Origin: Microvelia longipes
Taxonomy: Eukaryota > Arthropoda > Insecta > Hemiptera > Veliidae
Length of the DNA stretch: 64,000 nucleotides
Direction of reading: 5' to 3'
NCBI GenBank assembly: GCA_018340805.1
Contig: JACMZG010000008.1
Location: forward strand, 29,350,130-29,414,129
The notes beneath the pieces are model-generated. The model made no database searches and was not told the origin of the DNA. It saw only the letters and a list, made by a program, of their open reading frames with translations. Of the stretch, positions 23,489 to 57,446 are shown piece after piece (within the stretch, counting starts at the first letter, position 1; the number at the start of each line of letters is the position of its first letter). Position numbers and translations under genes: made by a program.

Positions 23489-24490
23489 TTAGCTAGCATG
23501 AATAATGCGCTTCTTAATGTAGTGATAAGCATTTATTAGTGCTTCTGCTTTATCGAGAGGATTTGAATTACGTGTTACATCTACTAAATTTTCTTCGCCG
23601 ATCATTTCAAACAAAGCCCAATCAAGAAACCAATAGAAAGAGGCTGTTTCAGCCAACTTTACGTTTGCTTTCCTTTCTAAAGAGTTCAACTTAGCTTCTT
23701 GGTCTGAAACCTTTCTTATAGAAGCATCTCCGTTTAACTCATTTATTTGATTTATTCTTTTATGAAATTGATTCTTAGAGTCATATATTTTCTTGAAGAC
23801 TTCACTTTTCAAATCTTCACATTCCTTTAATGTTCTGCACAATTTATCACTAGTTTGAACTCTCCTGTTTTCAATAACATTTTTTCTTACTGATAATGTT
23901 TCTCCCTTACCGCGAAAAACCCTATGTGCCCAGCTCAGCTCACCAAGCACTGTCTCGTACAATTCTACCTGATCCACAATACTTTCTATTGCTAAACCAA
24001 TCTGAATAAATAACTGTTGTTTTTCTTTCTCAAATTTTATAAGTTTCGATAATTCAAGATAACCTTGAATTCTATTAAGTGTATCCAATGAATATTTCTG
24101 TTTATTTTTCATATTATGCACGCATCGTTGTTCAACAAATGATAATGTTTCTCTCAGTTCTTCTTCTTTCTTAATAATATTTTTTAGTTGAGATTTTACT
24201 AGCTTCTCAATGTCTATCTTTCTGTCTTGAACTATTTTTAACTGTTCAGAAGCCATTTTTAATGATTTATTAGACTCCATTAGCTTCACTTGTATGCTAG
24301 GTGGTACCGAACATTTATCTTTTGATATTTTATTGCGATGGATGTTTTTAATATTCGCTACGCCTTGTTCAGGACCTACCATCAAATGCTTCTGTAAAGA
24401 TTTCCTCGTAAATGGGATTTTTTCAAAAGAATTGGATTTGGTACAATTCAGTGACGGAGTAATGTTAATGGGTTTTTGGCTTTCCTGCAT
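23489..24490 (-). CDS. Coiled-coil protein of unknown family (333 aa)
   Basis: An uninterrupted minus-strand frame from ATG at 24,490 to TAA at 23,489-23,491 encodes 333 residues. An in-frame TAG at 24,518-24,520 closes the frame upstream, unless an upstream exon joins at one of two AG sites there. The first 65 residues are polar and rich in Ser, Asn and Lys (start MQESQKPINITPSL). Residues about 70-290 are almost all charged, helix-forming sequence with heptad-like spacing and no Pro, as in coiled coils. The C-terminus has an aromatic patch (SFYWFLDWALFEMIG) and an AYHYIKKR end. The layout recalls ciliary or sperm filament proteins such as tektin-like ones, but I see no tektin signature and name no family. 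It is the only long frame in the window free of repeats and is probably a real, intronless gene. Confidence 0.7.
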   Translation of the reverse strand: MQESQKPINITPSLNCTKSNSFEKIPFTRKSLQKHLMVGPEQGVANIKNIHRNKISKDKCSVPPSIQVKLMESNKSLKMASEQLKIVQDRKIDIEKLVKSQLKNIIKKEEELRETLSFVEQRCVHNMKNKQKYSLDTLNRIQGYLELSKLIKFEKEKQQLFIQIGLAIESIVDQVELYETVLGELSWAHRVFRGKGETLSVRKNVIENRRVQTSDKLCRTLKECEDLKSEVFKKIYDSKNQFHKRINQINELNGDASIRKVSDQEAKLNSLERKANVKLAETASFYWFLDWALFEMIGEENLVDVTRNSNPLDKAEALINAYHYIKKRIIHAS

Positions 24491-25229
24491 GTTTGACTTG
24501 TCTATAAAAATCAACGGCTAAAACACGCGCTTATAAATTTTCTGATAAAACACTAGGGCGCTAAAATATTGTCCAAAACCGTTAGTAACCCGTCAGTAAA
24601 ATTAACGCGTCAAAAACTTATTTTTTATAACTTTTGACGTAAAAATATCAAGACGAGAGAGTTTTGACATCAATCGTGAAGGTATATCTTCAAAGTTTTT
24701 CTAATAAAATTTGGAAAGAATCGAGTAAATATTCGATTAAGAATATAACGAACGACCTTATAATTAAGAATTTAAAAATGAAGAATTCTAAGGCTTGTGT
24801 ATCGACCAATGCCTTAACCGCATTATAGTTAAGGAAAATAGATAGGTAGACAATATTATAATAATTATAATATATTATAATCGATCCCCTCTCAACTTCC
24901 GTCATTTGAACAATGTCATAAGCTTTATTTTCATGATTAAAATTCACCAAAACAAACAATGATTATGTAAAATATAAAACAAAAGTACAAATAATCTTAC
25001 AGGTCCTTTCTCCTTAAATATGGTAAGAAGCTTATAGTAAGGAGAAGAGTGTTCGAACTATATTCTCCTAGGAGCATAGTCCACCCGCTTGGTTAAAAAA
25101 TAACAAAGGTGTTGCAAAGGGACTCTAGTTACTACTTTCAATTTACTATACAAGGTCAAGCCTGGTGAGTAGACCACACCTTTGGGTCCTTTTCATCACC
25201 ATCGAAATCAACCACCTATCACTGTACCT
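24491..25229. other. 5' flank of the coiled-coil gene and intergenic DNA
   Basis: It contains GGCGCTAAAATATTG and two CGTCAAAA/TTTTGACG-like segments near 24,605-24,640 that can pair. No gene was recognised; the minus-strand frame at 24,690-24,959 lacks any resemblance. Confidence 0.3.
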
Positions 25230-25725
25230 CCACTACTTTATCCTCGTCAAATCATCTGCTATGATGGATGAAAGTAAGAATGTCCTTCCATCTTAAGGAT
25301 TCCATTTCCTTTTTGTGTATCATTTTTATTCCAAATGTTGGAAACCTGAGTATTCCAAACCCTTCACACGTTGCCGTATAATGATAGGCTGTGTCTTCCT
25401 CATTGCCTTCACATATTGCACTTATTGGCTCTTTGTTATCTTCATTAGGGCTAAATACCTATCAACCCAGCTGTGTCCAGTGATTACTCCTACCATAAGT
25501 CTGAGACTATACTTGCTCAGGTCAAGAAGCCATCTAGATTTTCTTCGGTCCAATGTTAGAAATGTCATCTTTGAATGTTTACATCCGGTGTTGTTTTCCC
25601 AAATGATTTTAGTTTCCTTCCAAAACCAATTTTTTACAGCATATTTGACCTACCTTATTGTCCAATCAATAACTGGCTCTAGCCCACATAACCGTGTAGA
25701 TGCTTTGTAGCATCTATCAAAGCTA
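25230..25725 (-). pseudogene. Jockey-like LINE C-terminal (RNase H and tail) relic
   Basis: On the minus strand, with shifts, the sequence reads SKYSLRLMVGVITGHSWVDR, then CEGNEEDTAYHYTATC, then FGILRFPTFGI. These match the order LxxLVGLLTGH...C...EEETxxHxLxxC seen at the C-terminus of many insect non-LTR retrotransposons (family knowledge). One of the usual cysteines is lacking. The piece is isolated, with no RT domain beside it. Confidence 0.6.
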
Positions 25726-26298
25726 AAAATACCCTTTTTTAGCTTTTTCGTTTTAGGTATACCAGCGTGTCCAAGGACCCATATAATTAATTTAACTTAA
25801 CTCAGAGCTCGTTATATTAAAAAAATAAAAATAAAATAATTGTAAGCTGTCGTGGTATGAAAGTACTCCGTATGATCGCTCTATCTAAATTCCTAAATAG
25901 ATGAAAAGATCATTCACTCAAATTGGGCGTAGAGAATACCGAAGAGTCAGAATAAGTGCTACTTGGTAATAACAACTCCTAAAAAATGCAAGTAGCACAA
26001 AAAGATAAATTGAAAAGGTTTTATTTCTTGTGTTTGTTGAATTTAGGAATTATGAAATTATAAACTAGGAATAGCATAACTTCTCCTATGCTATAAAAGA
26101 GTTCATCTGAAGTTAATTTTATATGTTAAGTTCATCTAAAAAGTTAAATTTATGAATCAATAAAGTTACAATATTTGAAAAGAAGAAGAAAACATACAAA
26201 CTTCTCATTGATTTAGCCAAAGGCTTTGGTGATGTGTATTGCACAAAAAATAATCTCTGCTAGTAGGAAATATATATTATTGGTAACGAGTCGAGATA
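25726..26298. other. Intergenic, no gene seen
   Basis: AT-rich. The segment around 25,850-26,000 contains short inverted words but no element ends. Confidence 0.3.
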
Positions 26299-26336
26299 GT
26301 TCGATAATTCACTTAGTCTTAAGTGAATTATCGAAC
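26299..26336. repeat. Perfect hairpin, 17-bp stem and 4-nt loop
   Basis: GTTCGATAATTCACTTA, loop GTCT, then the exact reverse complement. Confidence 0.85.
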
Positions 26337-26424
26337 CATTAATATAATTTGTCTGATTTTTAAGCCAAGTTGTATTTCAATAGCTCAAATTCAGCTGGAG
26401 CGACTCAGATACACACACACCACA

Positions 26425-26660
26425 CAGTGTAACGTAACATTTTAATATTTAGTTTAAAAATTGGCGTTATTTTCGTGTAAAAATTTATTATTTCTAATTA
26501 TGCATTATTTTATTTATATTTTTGTGTCTAAGAATTACATTTTATTATTTTGGATATCATGTTTTTGTTAAACTTTTTGGTATGAGATTTCAATCTACTT
26601 TTGAGTTTGATATTTAGTAGGCTAATTTTTTTCATCGTTGAGGTTAGAAGCTTTTTATTG
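26425..26660 (+). repeat. Dispersed repeat E, copy 1
   Basis: The order AAAATTGGCG, TTTTCGTGTAAAA, TTATTTATATTTTTGTG, ATTATTTTGGAT and CATCGTTGAGGTTAGAAGCTT matches 37,796-38,043 over about 240 bp. It is non-coding. Confidence 0.7.
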
Positions 26661-27581
26661 TCTGTTGGCGGCCACGTTAAGCTCGGCTTTGCCGAGGTCC
26701 TAGGCCAAGAAAGTGTTAAGTCTGAATTTGGTAGGTGTGAGTTAGTTTCAGTCTGTCAGTTGTAAGTCAGGAGTTTTGGAATAATAATTTCAACGCTTTT
26801 TCTACCCTTTATTAAAATAAGAATTAACTTATGTCAAAGTCGTTCCATCATGTTTCATGTTCGCCGTTTTTATTCATCATATCATGTTTCTAATGGTTTT
26901 GTTCGTCAATTACGATATAGGGTCCTAGTGTTGGACAAGTTGTAGTGTCAGGACATGGTACTTGAAAATTGGTTTATATTAAGAAAGGTTGCTGGAAAGC
27001 AATCGATACAGTCAATTATTTTGGTAAAGTTCTTTGTACTAAGTTTGACCCATTCCCTGCGGCTAGACTGAGTTGGGCATTAATTCGGATGTTACAACAG
27101 TGTCTGTCATAAAAATACCTGGAACGGATGATTATTATGAGATGGAGATAAATCTATGTAAGGTTTTTAGTGTGAACACAATATCTTTTCTATGTATCTA
27201 TGCTATTAGGTAAGGGTAGGTAAAAAATTACATCTTTCAAGTTTTTTAGCTTACTTCCAGATTGAATAGTCACCCAATCGATTGGAATTTATAGGGATGT
27301 CAAATTAAAGATGAGTGAATAAGTTAGTTCCTGCAAGCGGAGGTTATAAATTGTATTGCTTTTGTTTCAACTTTACTGTAGAACTTTCGAACATCTAAAA
27401 AAAACGCGTTTAAAAAAATTACATGTACAAAATATGAGTACATGCTTAATAATAGCTCCTACACATACACTAGCTATATAGATGATGAAATCAATCAATT
27501 TTCCATTGGTTCCAATATTTTAAAACTTGCAGTTTTAATGTAGTTAGAAACGAGGTGGGAAGTGGGCTCACTGATGAAGAA

Positions 27582-27587
<6 letters not shown>
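26661..27587. other. Intergenic, with a GC hairpin and an R1 trace
   Basis: AGCTCGGCTTTGCCGAGGT near 26,682 forms a small hairpin. A decayed R1 end (ACCTGGAACGGATGATT and GTGAACACAATA) lies near 27,117-27,185. No gene. Confidence 0.35.

Positions 27588-27668
<81 letters not shown>
27588..27668. repeat. (TA)n(TG)n compound microsatellite
   Basis: About 50 bp of TA followed by about 30 bp of TG. Confidence 0.95.
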
Positions 27669-27669
<1 letters not shown>

Positions 27670-28789
27670 TATGTATGTATGTACGTACGAGATTTTGTTC
27701 CTAGATATTTCTATGGACACGATAACGGTATAATAAATCTATAAAAATATAATAGAATTACATAAAGAAATAAATAAATATAAATTAAGTATATAAACTA
27801 ACATAACAACTGGAGTAATAAACTGCATTACAACTTTTAAAACCTATTTGTTTATTGTATAAATAATCTTATTTGAGTAATAATAAATTTATTCATTGAT
27901 AAGTTTTATCTTGGCATATTTTCAGTAACTTAATATTTTAGTAACTTTCATCTTAGTGTTCCTCACTTAATTCTTAGTTTACATAAAGTTTCTAGTTTAA
28001 TAAGTATTTATATTTTTCAGTTATAGATATTATTTTAAGTGCATTATAGTGCTATAAATATCTTCCAACTACAGTAGCTATGATCTATATCAATGATTAA
28101 ATAAAACCATCAAGTCTAAAGCCATCTGTCAAGTATCAGCTTCAAAACAAAAAATATGGGAGCGTCTATAAATAATATAACCCGGTTTGATTCATCAACC
28201 CTTTATGATTTATATACATGTAGCTGTAAATCTACCTTATCATACAATCTGGCCCAGAATCTAAAAACTTGATGAAGAATACCTTCCATTAATATTTTGG
28301 GTTATTTGGGTTCGGCACGTGTATAACACTATTGATTCCAGAGGTTTTTGAGTCTTGAACCCTGAAGGGATTTTTATTTTTTAACTGAGTCTGGTTGCGC
28401 GGAGTCTATTGTTGGTTCGGTTTGTTGTCTCTTTGTTTTTTAACCTCATCTTTCCCGAAGAACAAGGTGGTAAAGAAATAACCCCTATCTTTTCTCCTTT
28501 TTACCGCTTTGTCAAAAACGTATTTTTTTGCTTAATGAAAAAACCGGAAATGGAGCAAGAAAATGGAAAGAAACTGTTTTTATTACTCTTTTGTAAAAAA
28601 AGAAAGAAAAATAATTTTCGTTTGAATACTCATGCGCTGTAGCAAAGTAATTACGACTACGTGCTGCTCAGAGGAGTAAATGTCTAAAAATATTAAACAA
28701 TGGGTGGACCGAATTTTAATTATTTTTTAAAATAATTAAAAAAGTACTTGCTAAGCCTATACATATCTTATGTATTAAATGACATAAAT
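27669..28789. other. Intergenic, no gene seen
   Basis: The plus-strand frame at 28,409-28,642 is A/T-driven (Lys/Phe-rich) and resembles nothing. No splice-bounded exon was recognised. Confidence 0.35.
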
Positions 28790-29600
28790 GAAAGGTTTTA
28801 TTTATGTTTGTTGAGGCGTTGAATCGAATGAAACCATTCCGAAGTCGATACGGCCACTCTAAATGACCAAAAAGTCTAAAAAACCATATGAAATGATCGG
28901 AAACCAAAATTACGGTCGTTAAAAATTAAATGTCAAAGTATGTATCTTTGACATACTTTTAGGAAGGCTAAGTCGAATAAAAGCGGTCCAAAGTCTATAA
29001 AATCACTCTAAGTGACCAAAAACACTATAGTAAATTACCAGAAACCCTAAAATATGGCCGGTAAGCAACATAATTTCATATTGTTATATTCCATATACAA
29101 ATATGATTTGATTTCATATTTTATATTTCAAGTGGGGAGTTTTCGATGTTTTTTGGGCCTACGAGTTGAATGAAAATGGTCCGGAGTCGTCACGAACACC
29201 CAAGCTTGGGTACCTGAGTTCGATTCCTGGTAAGGACGATAATTTTTTATCGTTTTCTTTACATTATATGTTTTTATAACTACAAAATAATTCTGTATTT
29301 TTAAACGAAATGTGCATAATTATCCAGTTGGTTATACAAATCCATGACACTAAAATTGGCAGTGCACGCTATTATTTGCACTAGTTTAAAGCTCAGCTAC
29401 TGTTTATCTTTAAGGGTCTTAGCGCTTTTCGTTGAAAAATACAGAAAAAATGAGTACGGAGTTGTGCTTGATAATTGAGTAACTGCTCAAGTCATAAAGC
29501 ATAAATCGAAACCTTAAGGAAGAAATAAATTGGTTAGCACTGAAACTCGCATTCCAATGTAAATTCGTCCGGCATTTGGACCAATGCGCCAGAATTATTT
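28790..29600 (+). repeat. Composite dispersed repeat B (GAGGCGTTGAATCG units, B-box, foldback arm)
   Basis: At least three related segments (GTTGAATCGAATGAAA..CCGAAGTCGATACG near 28,810; AAGTCGAATAAAAGCGGTCC near 28,971; GTTGAATGAAAATGGTCCGG near 29,166) lead into a pol III-like B box (GAGTTCGATTCCTGG, 29,216-29,230). ATTTTTTATCG and a stretch related to the palindrome at 44,602-45,229 follow. The same series is found inverted at 44.6-45.77 kb. Confidence 0.65.
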
Positions 29601-29689
29601 ATTTTCCTCACATACTACCATATAGGTAAAGTATTGGGGTTTTCAATTTGAAATTGAGATTTCATAATAATCATCCGTTTTCATGCATT

Positions 29690-30010
29690 TTCATGACGTT
29701 TTGAGTGGGTTTCATCCTGCTCTCTATTTATGTGTGCGTGTGTCAGTGTCGCGTAAAACTCCCACTCTGTTTATGCCAGAGAAATGAATTTCGGAAAAAA
29801 AAGACATAAGATCTAGTTAAGATGTCTGAAGGATAATATTTCTCAGACCACGATAACCTTCATAATTTAATAAGTTTGTTAAAACCAGAAACTTGAATGA
29901 TCCAGTTGAAAATTCATACAAATTTACGCAGGTGATAGGTGATCATCGATTCACAAAATTGCATTTTGATATTGGTCACAATTTTTAATATATTTAAATT
30001 TAAATAATAA
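29690..30010 (+). repeat. Dispersed repeat D
   Basis: Blocks GTGTGTCAGTGTCGCG, AACTCCCACTCTGTTTATGCCAGAGA, CACGATAACCT and CACAAAATTGCATT follow the order at 12,900-13,190. It is non-coding. Confidence 0.5.
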
Positions 30011-30534
30011 TATTTAAATTTTTAAACTTTGAGGATCTTTCAACTTTTTATCTTTTAACGGTTTTAAGACGTATTATATAAAACTGTACAGTAAACAATT
30101 ATGTCAGAACGCGTAAAAAATTTAAAGAAGAACTCAAAATTGTTATTAATTTATAAAGGGAGAAAAAGTGAGTTTTTTCTCGCTAGGAAGTCGAGTTAGT
30201 TCCTTAGGCCAAAGTCTCTTCGGCTTAGCACGGCCAAGGAAGTCAATAAAATGTAAAAGCCTCGATGGGTGTTACCTATAGTTTAAATGTTTACTTGTTT
30301 AAAAACTCAATCAAACTCAACAAAAAAAAAATTTAAGTTTGAGATTTTACTGACAAAAATAAGAACAGCTGTTTGTTTAGTTACGCTAGAAAATTCAGCA
30401 TTTCTATGTTATAGCGTTTTTTAAAAAAACGAACCCTATGAACGGACCAGGTTGTTGTGACGTCATGAACCCGGTTTGCTGTGTCTGGAAATATTTTCAA
30501 AAAATTGTTAAAATTGAGGATTAATAATTTTCGA

Positions 30535-30880
30535 CAGAAAAAATATCCTTATTTATGTTTTTTGAGGCGTTGAATCGAATAAACCCGGTCCGAAGTCCGT
30601 GGAAAATAATAGAACACCAAAATAACGGTCAGTAAAAAGTTATTTTCGAGAAGGGTATCATTCATCAGGGTACCGGTCCGAAGTCGATAACACTTCTTGA
30701 AGCAAGGGTTCCCAGGTTCGAATCTTTTTACCGAGGCTAATTTATATATCCTCTTTTTTACAGTATTTAAGTTTATAGCTATAAAATAATTTTGGCGCAG
30801 AGGTCCGCAAGCTGGGCAAATTTTCTTTGAAATGTGCGCTTTCTTTCTTATTAATCCAATTTTCCCTTAAGTTTTGGCAA
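30535..30880 (+). repeat. Composite repeat B, second copy
   Basis: TTTTTTGAGGCGTTGAATCG, CCGGTCCGAAGTC, a B-box-like GGTTCGAATC (about 30,714), GTTTATAGCTATAAAATAAT and GGCGCAGAGGTCCGC follow each other as in the copy at 28.8 kb. Confidence 0.6.
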
Positions 30881-32639
30881 AAACATAAGCAATATATTTA
30901 ATAATGTTTATATTGATATATTTAATAATATAAGCAGTAGTGTCACTACTTTATTTCAATTTTTACTCAATTAAAATTGCTTTTACTGATTACTCAATTT
31001 GTTATTTGTATTTTAATAACTTAGTAATAAAACACGATAAAAATTATATCGGTAGAGTCCCCTAGTTAAAAGTAAATCATCTCTTACTTTCTATTTTGAT
31101 TGAAACAAATAACTGTATGGAGATAATTAGGATTGAGGTAGGAGAGCGCGAAATAAAGAGGCACCAACATGCTGAGTAAATTATAGCAGGGTAACGCTAG
31201 GGGCAACAGGGGAGAAAACCATCAAATGAGGAAGCGAGATAATAGCTACTATTAACTCTTTGACTAATAAAAGCAGAAGTAACTGCAAAGCAAATGTAAA
31301 CCTTGCTATATATGTTGGAAATACAATCTAACCTGGCATTTATTTCATCCACCATCACCAATAGTATGAAGTTTTCTCTTGAAAAAAATAACGTAAGGCA
31401 ATAAAAAACCACAAAGTGCCATACGCCATGAAATCCATGGCCAAAGTCCCTTATTAAATGCCTGAAATCCATATCCACGTCCACGGTAGCTTATTAAATA
31501 TAGAAAACAAATTGTAAAAAAAAGTTAAACTAAGATCAACAGGTGAAGGATAGAAATTTATTATTTAACTAAGAGATTTGAATACAGTTCCAGAGTCTAT
31601 ATAAATGTAGTATGTAGTTCCTTATAGCAAGTTAACTACCTTGAATTGTTAATAAGGCTCTCATTTATGTCTTTATAATACTTGTGTTTTATTCTAGATA
31701 TTTATCTTGATATCAAACAATGACCTACTGACATAGAAACTAAAGTTTTGTTGACTCTTGACCCTTTTTTCTACATTAAGATAATGTATTTTTAAGGGCT
31801 CACAACTTTTTCCAAAGGTAAACTTTAAGAAAAATATACCCTTGGATGAAAAAGTTAAACAGATTAGGACCTGAATCTGTAAAGAAAGTTTTTGATATAG
31901 AAGAAACACAAAGAAAATTATTACATGGACTAGTCAAACGAATTTCATAAGTCGTCTTAGTTCTATTTGCATCAAACGTATCAAAATTTGTATTGTATTA
32001 AATACGAAATAATGTATCATTGAGACAGTAAAATTATAGCATGAATACACCTTAAGACATATAGTTTTTCTATGACTTAATATTAACAATTTTTTGATAT
32101 ATTCGACTGATAGAAACAGCAAACTGAAATGGCCGCCTTGTAGAAACAGCAAACAATAAAAGCAAAAGCCTTCAACCGCTACCCAGACGCCTACCTGTGG
32201 CCTGTTCGTGGTTACATGGTTGTTGTCATATATCAGTTTTTCATATTACTAGTTTATATAACTGGCATACTGTGTGTGGGATACATACGAATTTTCAAAA
32301 GTATTAGTAAAAAATCTTGATTTGTTTACATTATGTTGTATTTGTAACAAATTTAATGCAAAACCAAAATTAATGCTGATAATAAAATGTTACTTTGTAT
32401 TCTTGTTAACCATTCATAGTAGTACATGTGTTAAAATTTCAGCTCGATCAAAACATATTTGAAAATTGTGATTTTTAGAAAGTTAGTGGGGTCACTATTG
32501 TGGTTAATGACGCCATACGCAATTGTGTATTTCATACACAATATGATTTGAAACATTAACAAGGTTGATTTTTATACCAAGCTTTATTTTAATCGGAGAA
32601 AGCGATCAAAAATTATCATTTCCTATAGAAGGTCCAGAT
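30881..32639. other. Intergenic, no gene supported
   Basis: Several minus-strand frames of 70-95 codons (for example 31,197-31,484) have no family resemblance and no supporting features. Confidence 0.35.
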
Positions 32640-32925
32640 TACCTATGATACAACACAGAACCAGAAATACAGAGGACGACTCTTGGAACAAAAGACGGAT
32701 TGCTTCAAGGACATGACGAAACAAAAAAAGAATGAAGTTGGCGAAATGGAAAACTGTCACGTAGCTGGTTCGGGTAGGTTCAAAGAATTAGGTTTAAGAG
32801 AAAAGAGTTCCTACCTAAAGCCGTTATTTGTAAGGACCGAAATGGAAACATTATTGGTAGTAAGCAGAGAATTCTTGAGAGATGGGCCGAGTAGTTTAAA
32901 GATGAATGGAGATAGAATGTTCTAA
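32640..32925 (+). pseudogene. LINE fragment (linker before RT)
   Basis: A frame near 32,815-32,910 reads PKAVICKDRNGNIIGSKQ then RILERWAE, a stop, then FKDEW. This matches the CKDxxGNIIxxKxxILxRWxEYF box that precedes the RT domain in several non-LTR retrotransposons. The upstream part is Lys-rich, as in that linker. It is cut off by the microsatellite at 32,959. The longer predicted frame here is in another phase. Confidence 0.6.
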
Positions 32926-32949
32926 CTATATATTCTATACATAGAATAT

Positions 32950-33158
<209 letters not shown>

Positions 33159-33289
33159 TTGATCAGTGATTCCTCCCGTTCCTAAAATCAGTGACATTTT
33201 CATCAGACGGCTAAATGGCAGAATATGTTATTGTTTGGACGTCTCGCAATTCAGCCAACCCTTTTAATGTATTTTTGTAAGAGCAAGCT

Positions 33290-33800
33290 AACTTTTTATA
33301 TTTTTGCATACATATTTATAGCAATCTAGCGAGCGAAGCAAGTCCATTTTATTGAACTTAATTAAAAAGCAATCTAGAGGGCGAATCGTACAAGCGAAGT
33401 GAGTCTTTTTGATATTGCAAAAATATTATAGTATTCTAGGGCGTAAAGTATTCCAGCCCTTTTTAATATATCTCTTTAAGAGCAAGCCACCTTTGCATAT
33501 ATACTTATAACAAACTAGCAAGCAAAAAGCCTCTTTGCATGTATTTACAATAATCTCTCGAGGAAAGTAAGACGTTTGGAACTAACGTAATGTTATATTT
33601 CAGTATTTATGTACATATTAATAGCAATATAGTGAGCGGAGTGAGCCTCTTTGTGTATTATATTATATTTTAGCAGTCTTTCGAGCAAATCGAACCTTTT
33701 TCATATCCATTTTTAGCATTTTAGTGAGCGATGCTAACCTTTTTTTCTAAATTCACGTACGTATTCACAGCAATCTAGCGGTTGATTCACCTAATTTTTA
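33290..33800 (+). repeat. Degenerate interspersed array of an AGCAATCTAGCGAGCGAAG motif
   Basis: The motif, often followed by a C- and T-rich spacer with GCATA/GTATT words, appears in varied form near 33,322, 33,370, 33,436, 33,510, 33,555, 33,623, 33,675, 33,717 and 33,770. Spacing is irregular (about 45-110 bp). It codes for nothing I can recognise. Confidence 0.6.
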
Positions 33801-35250
33801 TACTCCTGTTAAATCCATTACTAGCATAATGATACTTTTTTATTTTTAGGGAATTTTGTAACTAGAAATACTCTTAAAAAAGAGTTTTTAAAAAAGTTAT
33901 TATGAGCAATTTTATTGCCTAGCATATAAGTAAAATAATTGCCTAGTACTTTTTCAAAAATGACTTTTTATTAATAAATATCATATAGCAAAACGAGTAG
34001 TATTTTTTGTTCTTTGAAACCAGCTCTTATGCCTCTTTGAGTCAAATCAAACACATTACATTTTTTTTTTCTTTGGCAATTCGGAAAAAGGAACTAATAA
34101 CAGAAGCAATAGAACCTCAAAAAAGTTTTTTCAAAAGAAATGCGCAAAAAACTAGTTTTTAGAGTTATTTTTCTTCAAGGGAATATCAAATACATGTTTG
34201 GAAACAAAAAACAAGTTTTTTAACCTTATACAGTAATAAGAAGGGGTAAGGCTTAGAAAAAAACTTTATTTCAGACTTAATATATTGTCTTAGGTCAGGT
34301 CAAAGTCTTATACTAGTAAAGGATTTTCTAAAAACTAAATTTACTACGTGAGGAGAAAATACTATTAAACTGACACTACAAGGATGTAGGATAACAAGAG
34401 AAAGAAATTCGAGAATAATACGTCCATACAACGAGTACTGTACAATACATAACTCAATATATTCTGTTTATTGTTAAGTTTTGTAAAAAAAACTAGGAAA
34501 AATAAATAAATGGAATTGACAGTTAAAATTTATTGGTTACAAGAGTATAGTGTAAAATGTATGTACTAAAAGAATAAGAATAGAGGAACGGAGAAAATTC
34601 AGACTTTAAAATGAACCGAGATTTCTTTTGAATTTATTAAGTAAAAGAAAAGTGATATTGGGGTTCAAATTTATCTGTTTCCATGCTTGATCAAGTAAAA
34701 TTGTTGACTAAGCTTTTATGTACGAAATATTTAAATTAAAACAGGGTTTATCTACATCTTAAATTTATTAATATCATAAATACATATTGTATTAATCGCA
34801 CATACACGCGTGCACGACAATGAAAACTGAACTTTTGAATTGTAGGTTGATTTTTAGAATTATTACAATTATGTAGTGGACCTTAATTTTAGTAGCAGTT
34901 GTATAAAGTAGTTGTTTACATATATTAGTGTTGGAACAGAAAGCCCATATAATTGTAGTTTAAGTATATTATGGTACTAGGCAGCAAAATAGAATTTTGA
35001 ATAAGAGTTTTATATAATAGTCTCCAAGTCGAAAGCGCGAGCTAGGTATGAAAATTACCTGCCGGGTAATTTACTTATTTCACTAACATGGAAAAGCTGA
35101 GGCAGGAAAGTGCTAGCACGATTCAGCAGTCCTAAAACAATTATCTTAGCTATTTTAGTTTTACTCAATATAAATGTTAGAGTTAAAAGTAAGATCTACG
35201 TGCAATTCAAAGATTATCCTCTAAAAAATAAACTTTTTTTTCTTTTGAAG
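33801..35250. other. Intergenic stretch downstream of ODAD2
   Basis: It includes the 3' flank of the minus-strand gene. A-rich blocks (AAAAAGTTTTT types) abound near 33,870-34,220. No other gene. Confidence 0.35.
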
Positions 35251-56778
<21,528 letters not shown>

Positions 56779-57446
56779 CTGAAAATGAAAACGAAATATA
56801 CTTAAAATAAAATGCAGGACTCTGTGATAATATAGCCTTTAGTATATTTATATACAGAGTCAGTCCAGACAGTTTATAGCACTCTTCTAGGGGAGCAAAG
56901 CAGACCTTTAATTAGAATAAAACTAGTCAGGAGTCGATCTCAGTCTCAAACTCTGAAGCTTGGATTTGAATCTTAGTTTCAGAGACAAACTTTTATCAAC
57001 ATATTATCACTTCATAAGTTTTTAACAACAAAATAATTCTTTAGTTTGAAATGCTTGCTTTCATGCGCACCAAGCCAGTTCTTGTTTAGGGTTTCTGTGT
57101 ATGCTTCATAATGGGAAAAGTAGCAATTTTACTTGTCCGTCAATTTGCATGGATTTTTCAAAGAAAATTCTCTGAAACAGTAGTATTTTTAACAGTAGTA
57201 CTACAGTAGTAGGTTTTAACATGTATGTTAGCACATGCTCGCAAAGGCAAACAAAGTTTTGAGCTAAAGACTAAAGTCTGGCATTTTAAATTGTAATTGA
57301 TATTTACAATTTTATAATAGTCAAAAAGCCAAAGTTATTTAAAAAAAATTACATATCTAAATTTATTAAAAAATTAACCTAATTAATAATAACAAAAAAT
57401 TAAAGTAAGGCCATAGTGTAATATTCGAAACCTCAGCAGCGTTTCG
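56779..57446. other. Upstream flank of the first visible ODAD2 exon (intron)
   Basis: No further exon was found. A decayed foldback-family trace (TTAGTTTGAAATGCTTGCTT, TTTCTGTGTATGCTTCATAA) lies near 57,040-57,110. Confidence 0.4.

Noticed and set aside
25315..25710. 131-codon plus frame as a membrane protein
   Set aside because: It begins at a GTG rather than ATG and is the complement of LINE RNase H remains that read sensibly on the minus strand.
31197..31484. 95-codon minus frame as a gene or exon
   Set aside because: No matching family, no convincing splice sites at its edges, and its start codon is arbitrary.
32683..32925. 80-codon plus frame as a gene
   Set aside because: The neighbouring phase matches a LINE linker. 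The open frame is an out-of-phase shadow.
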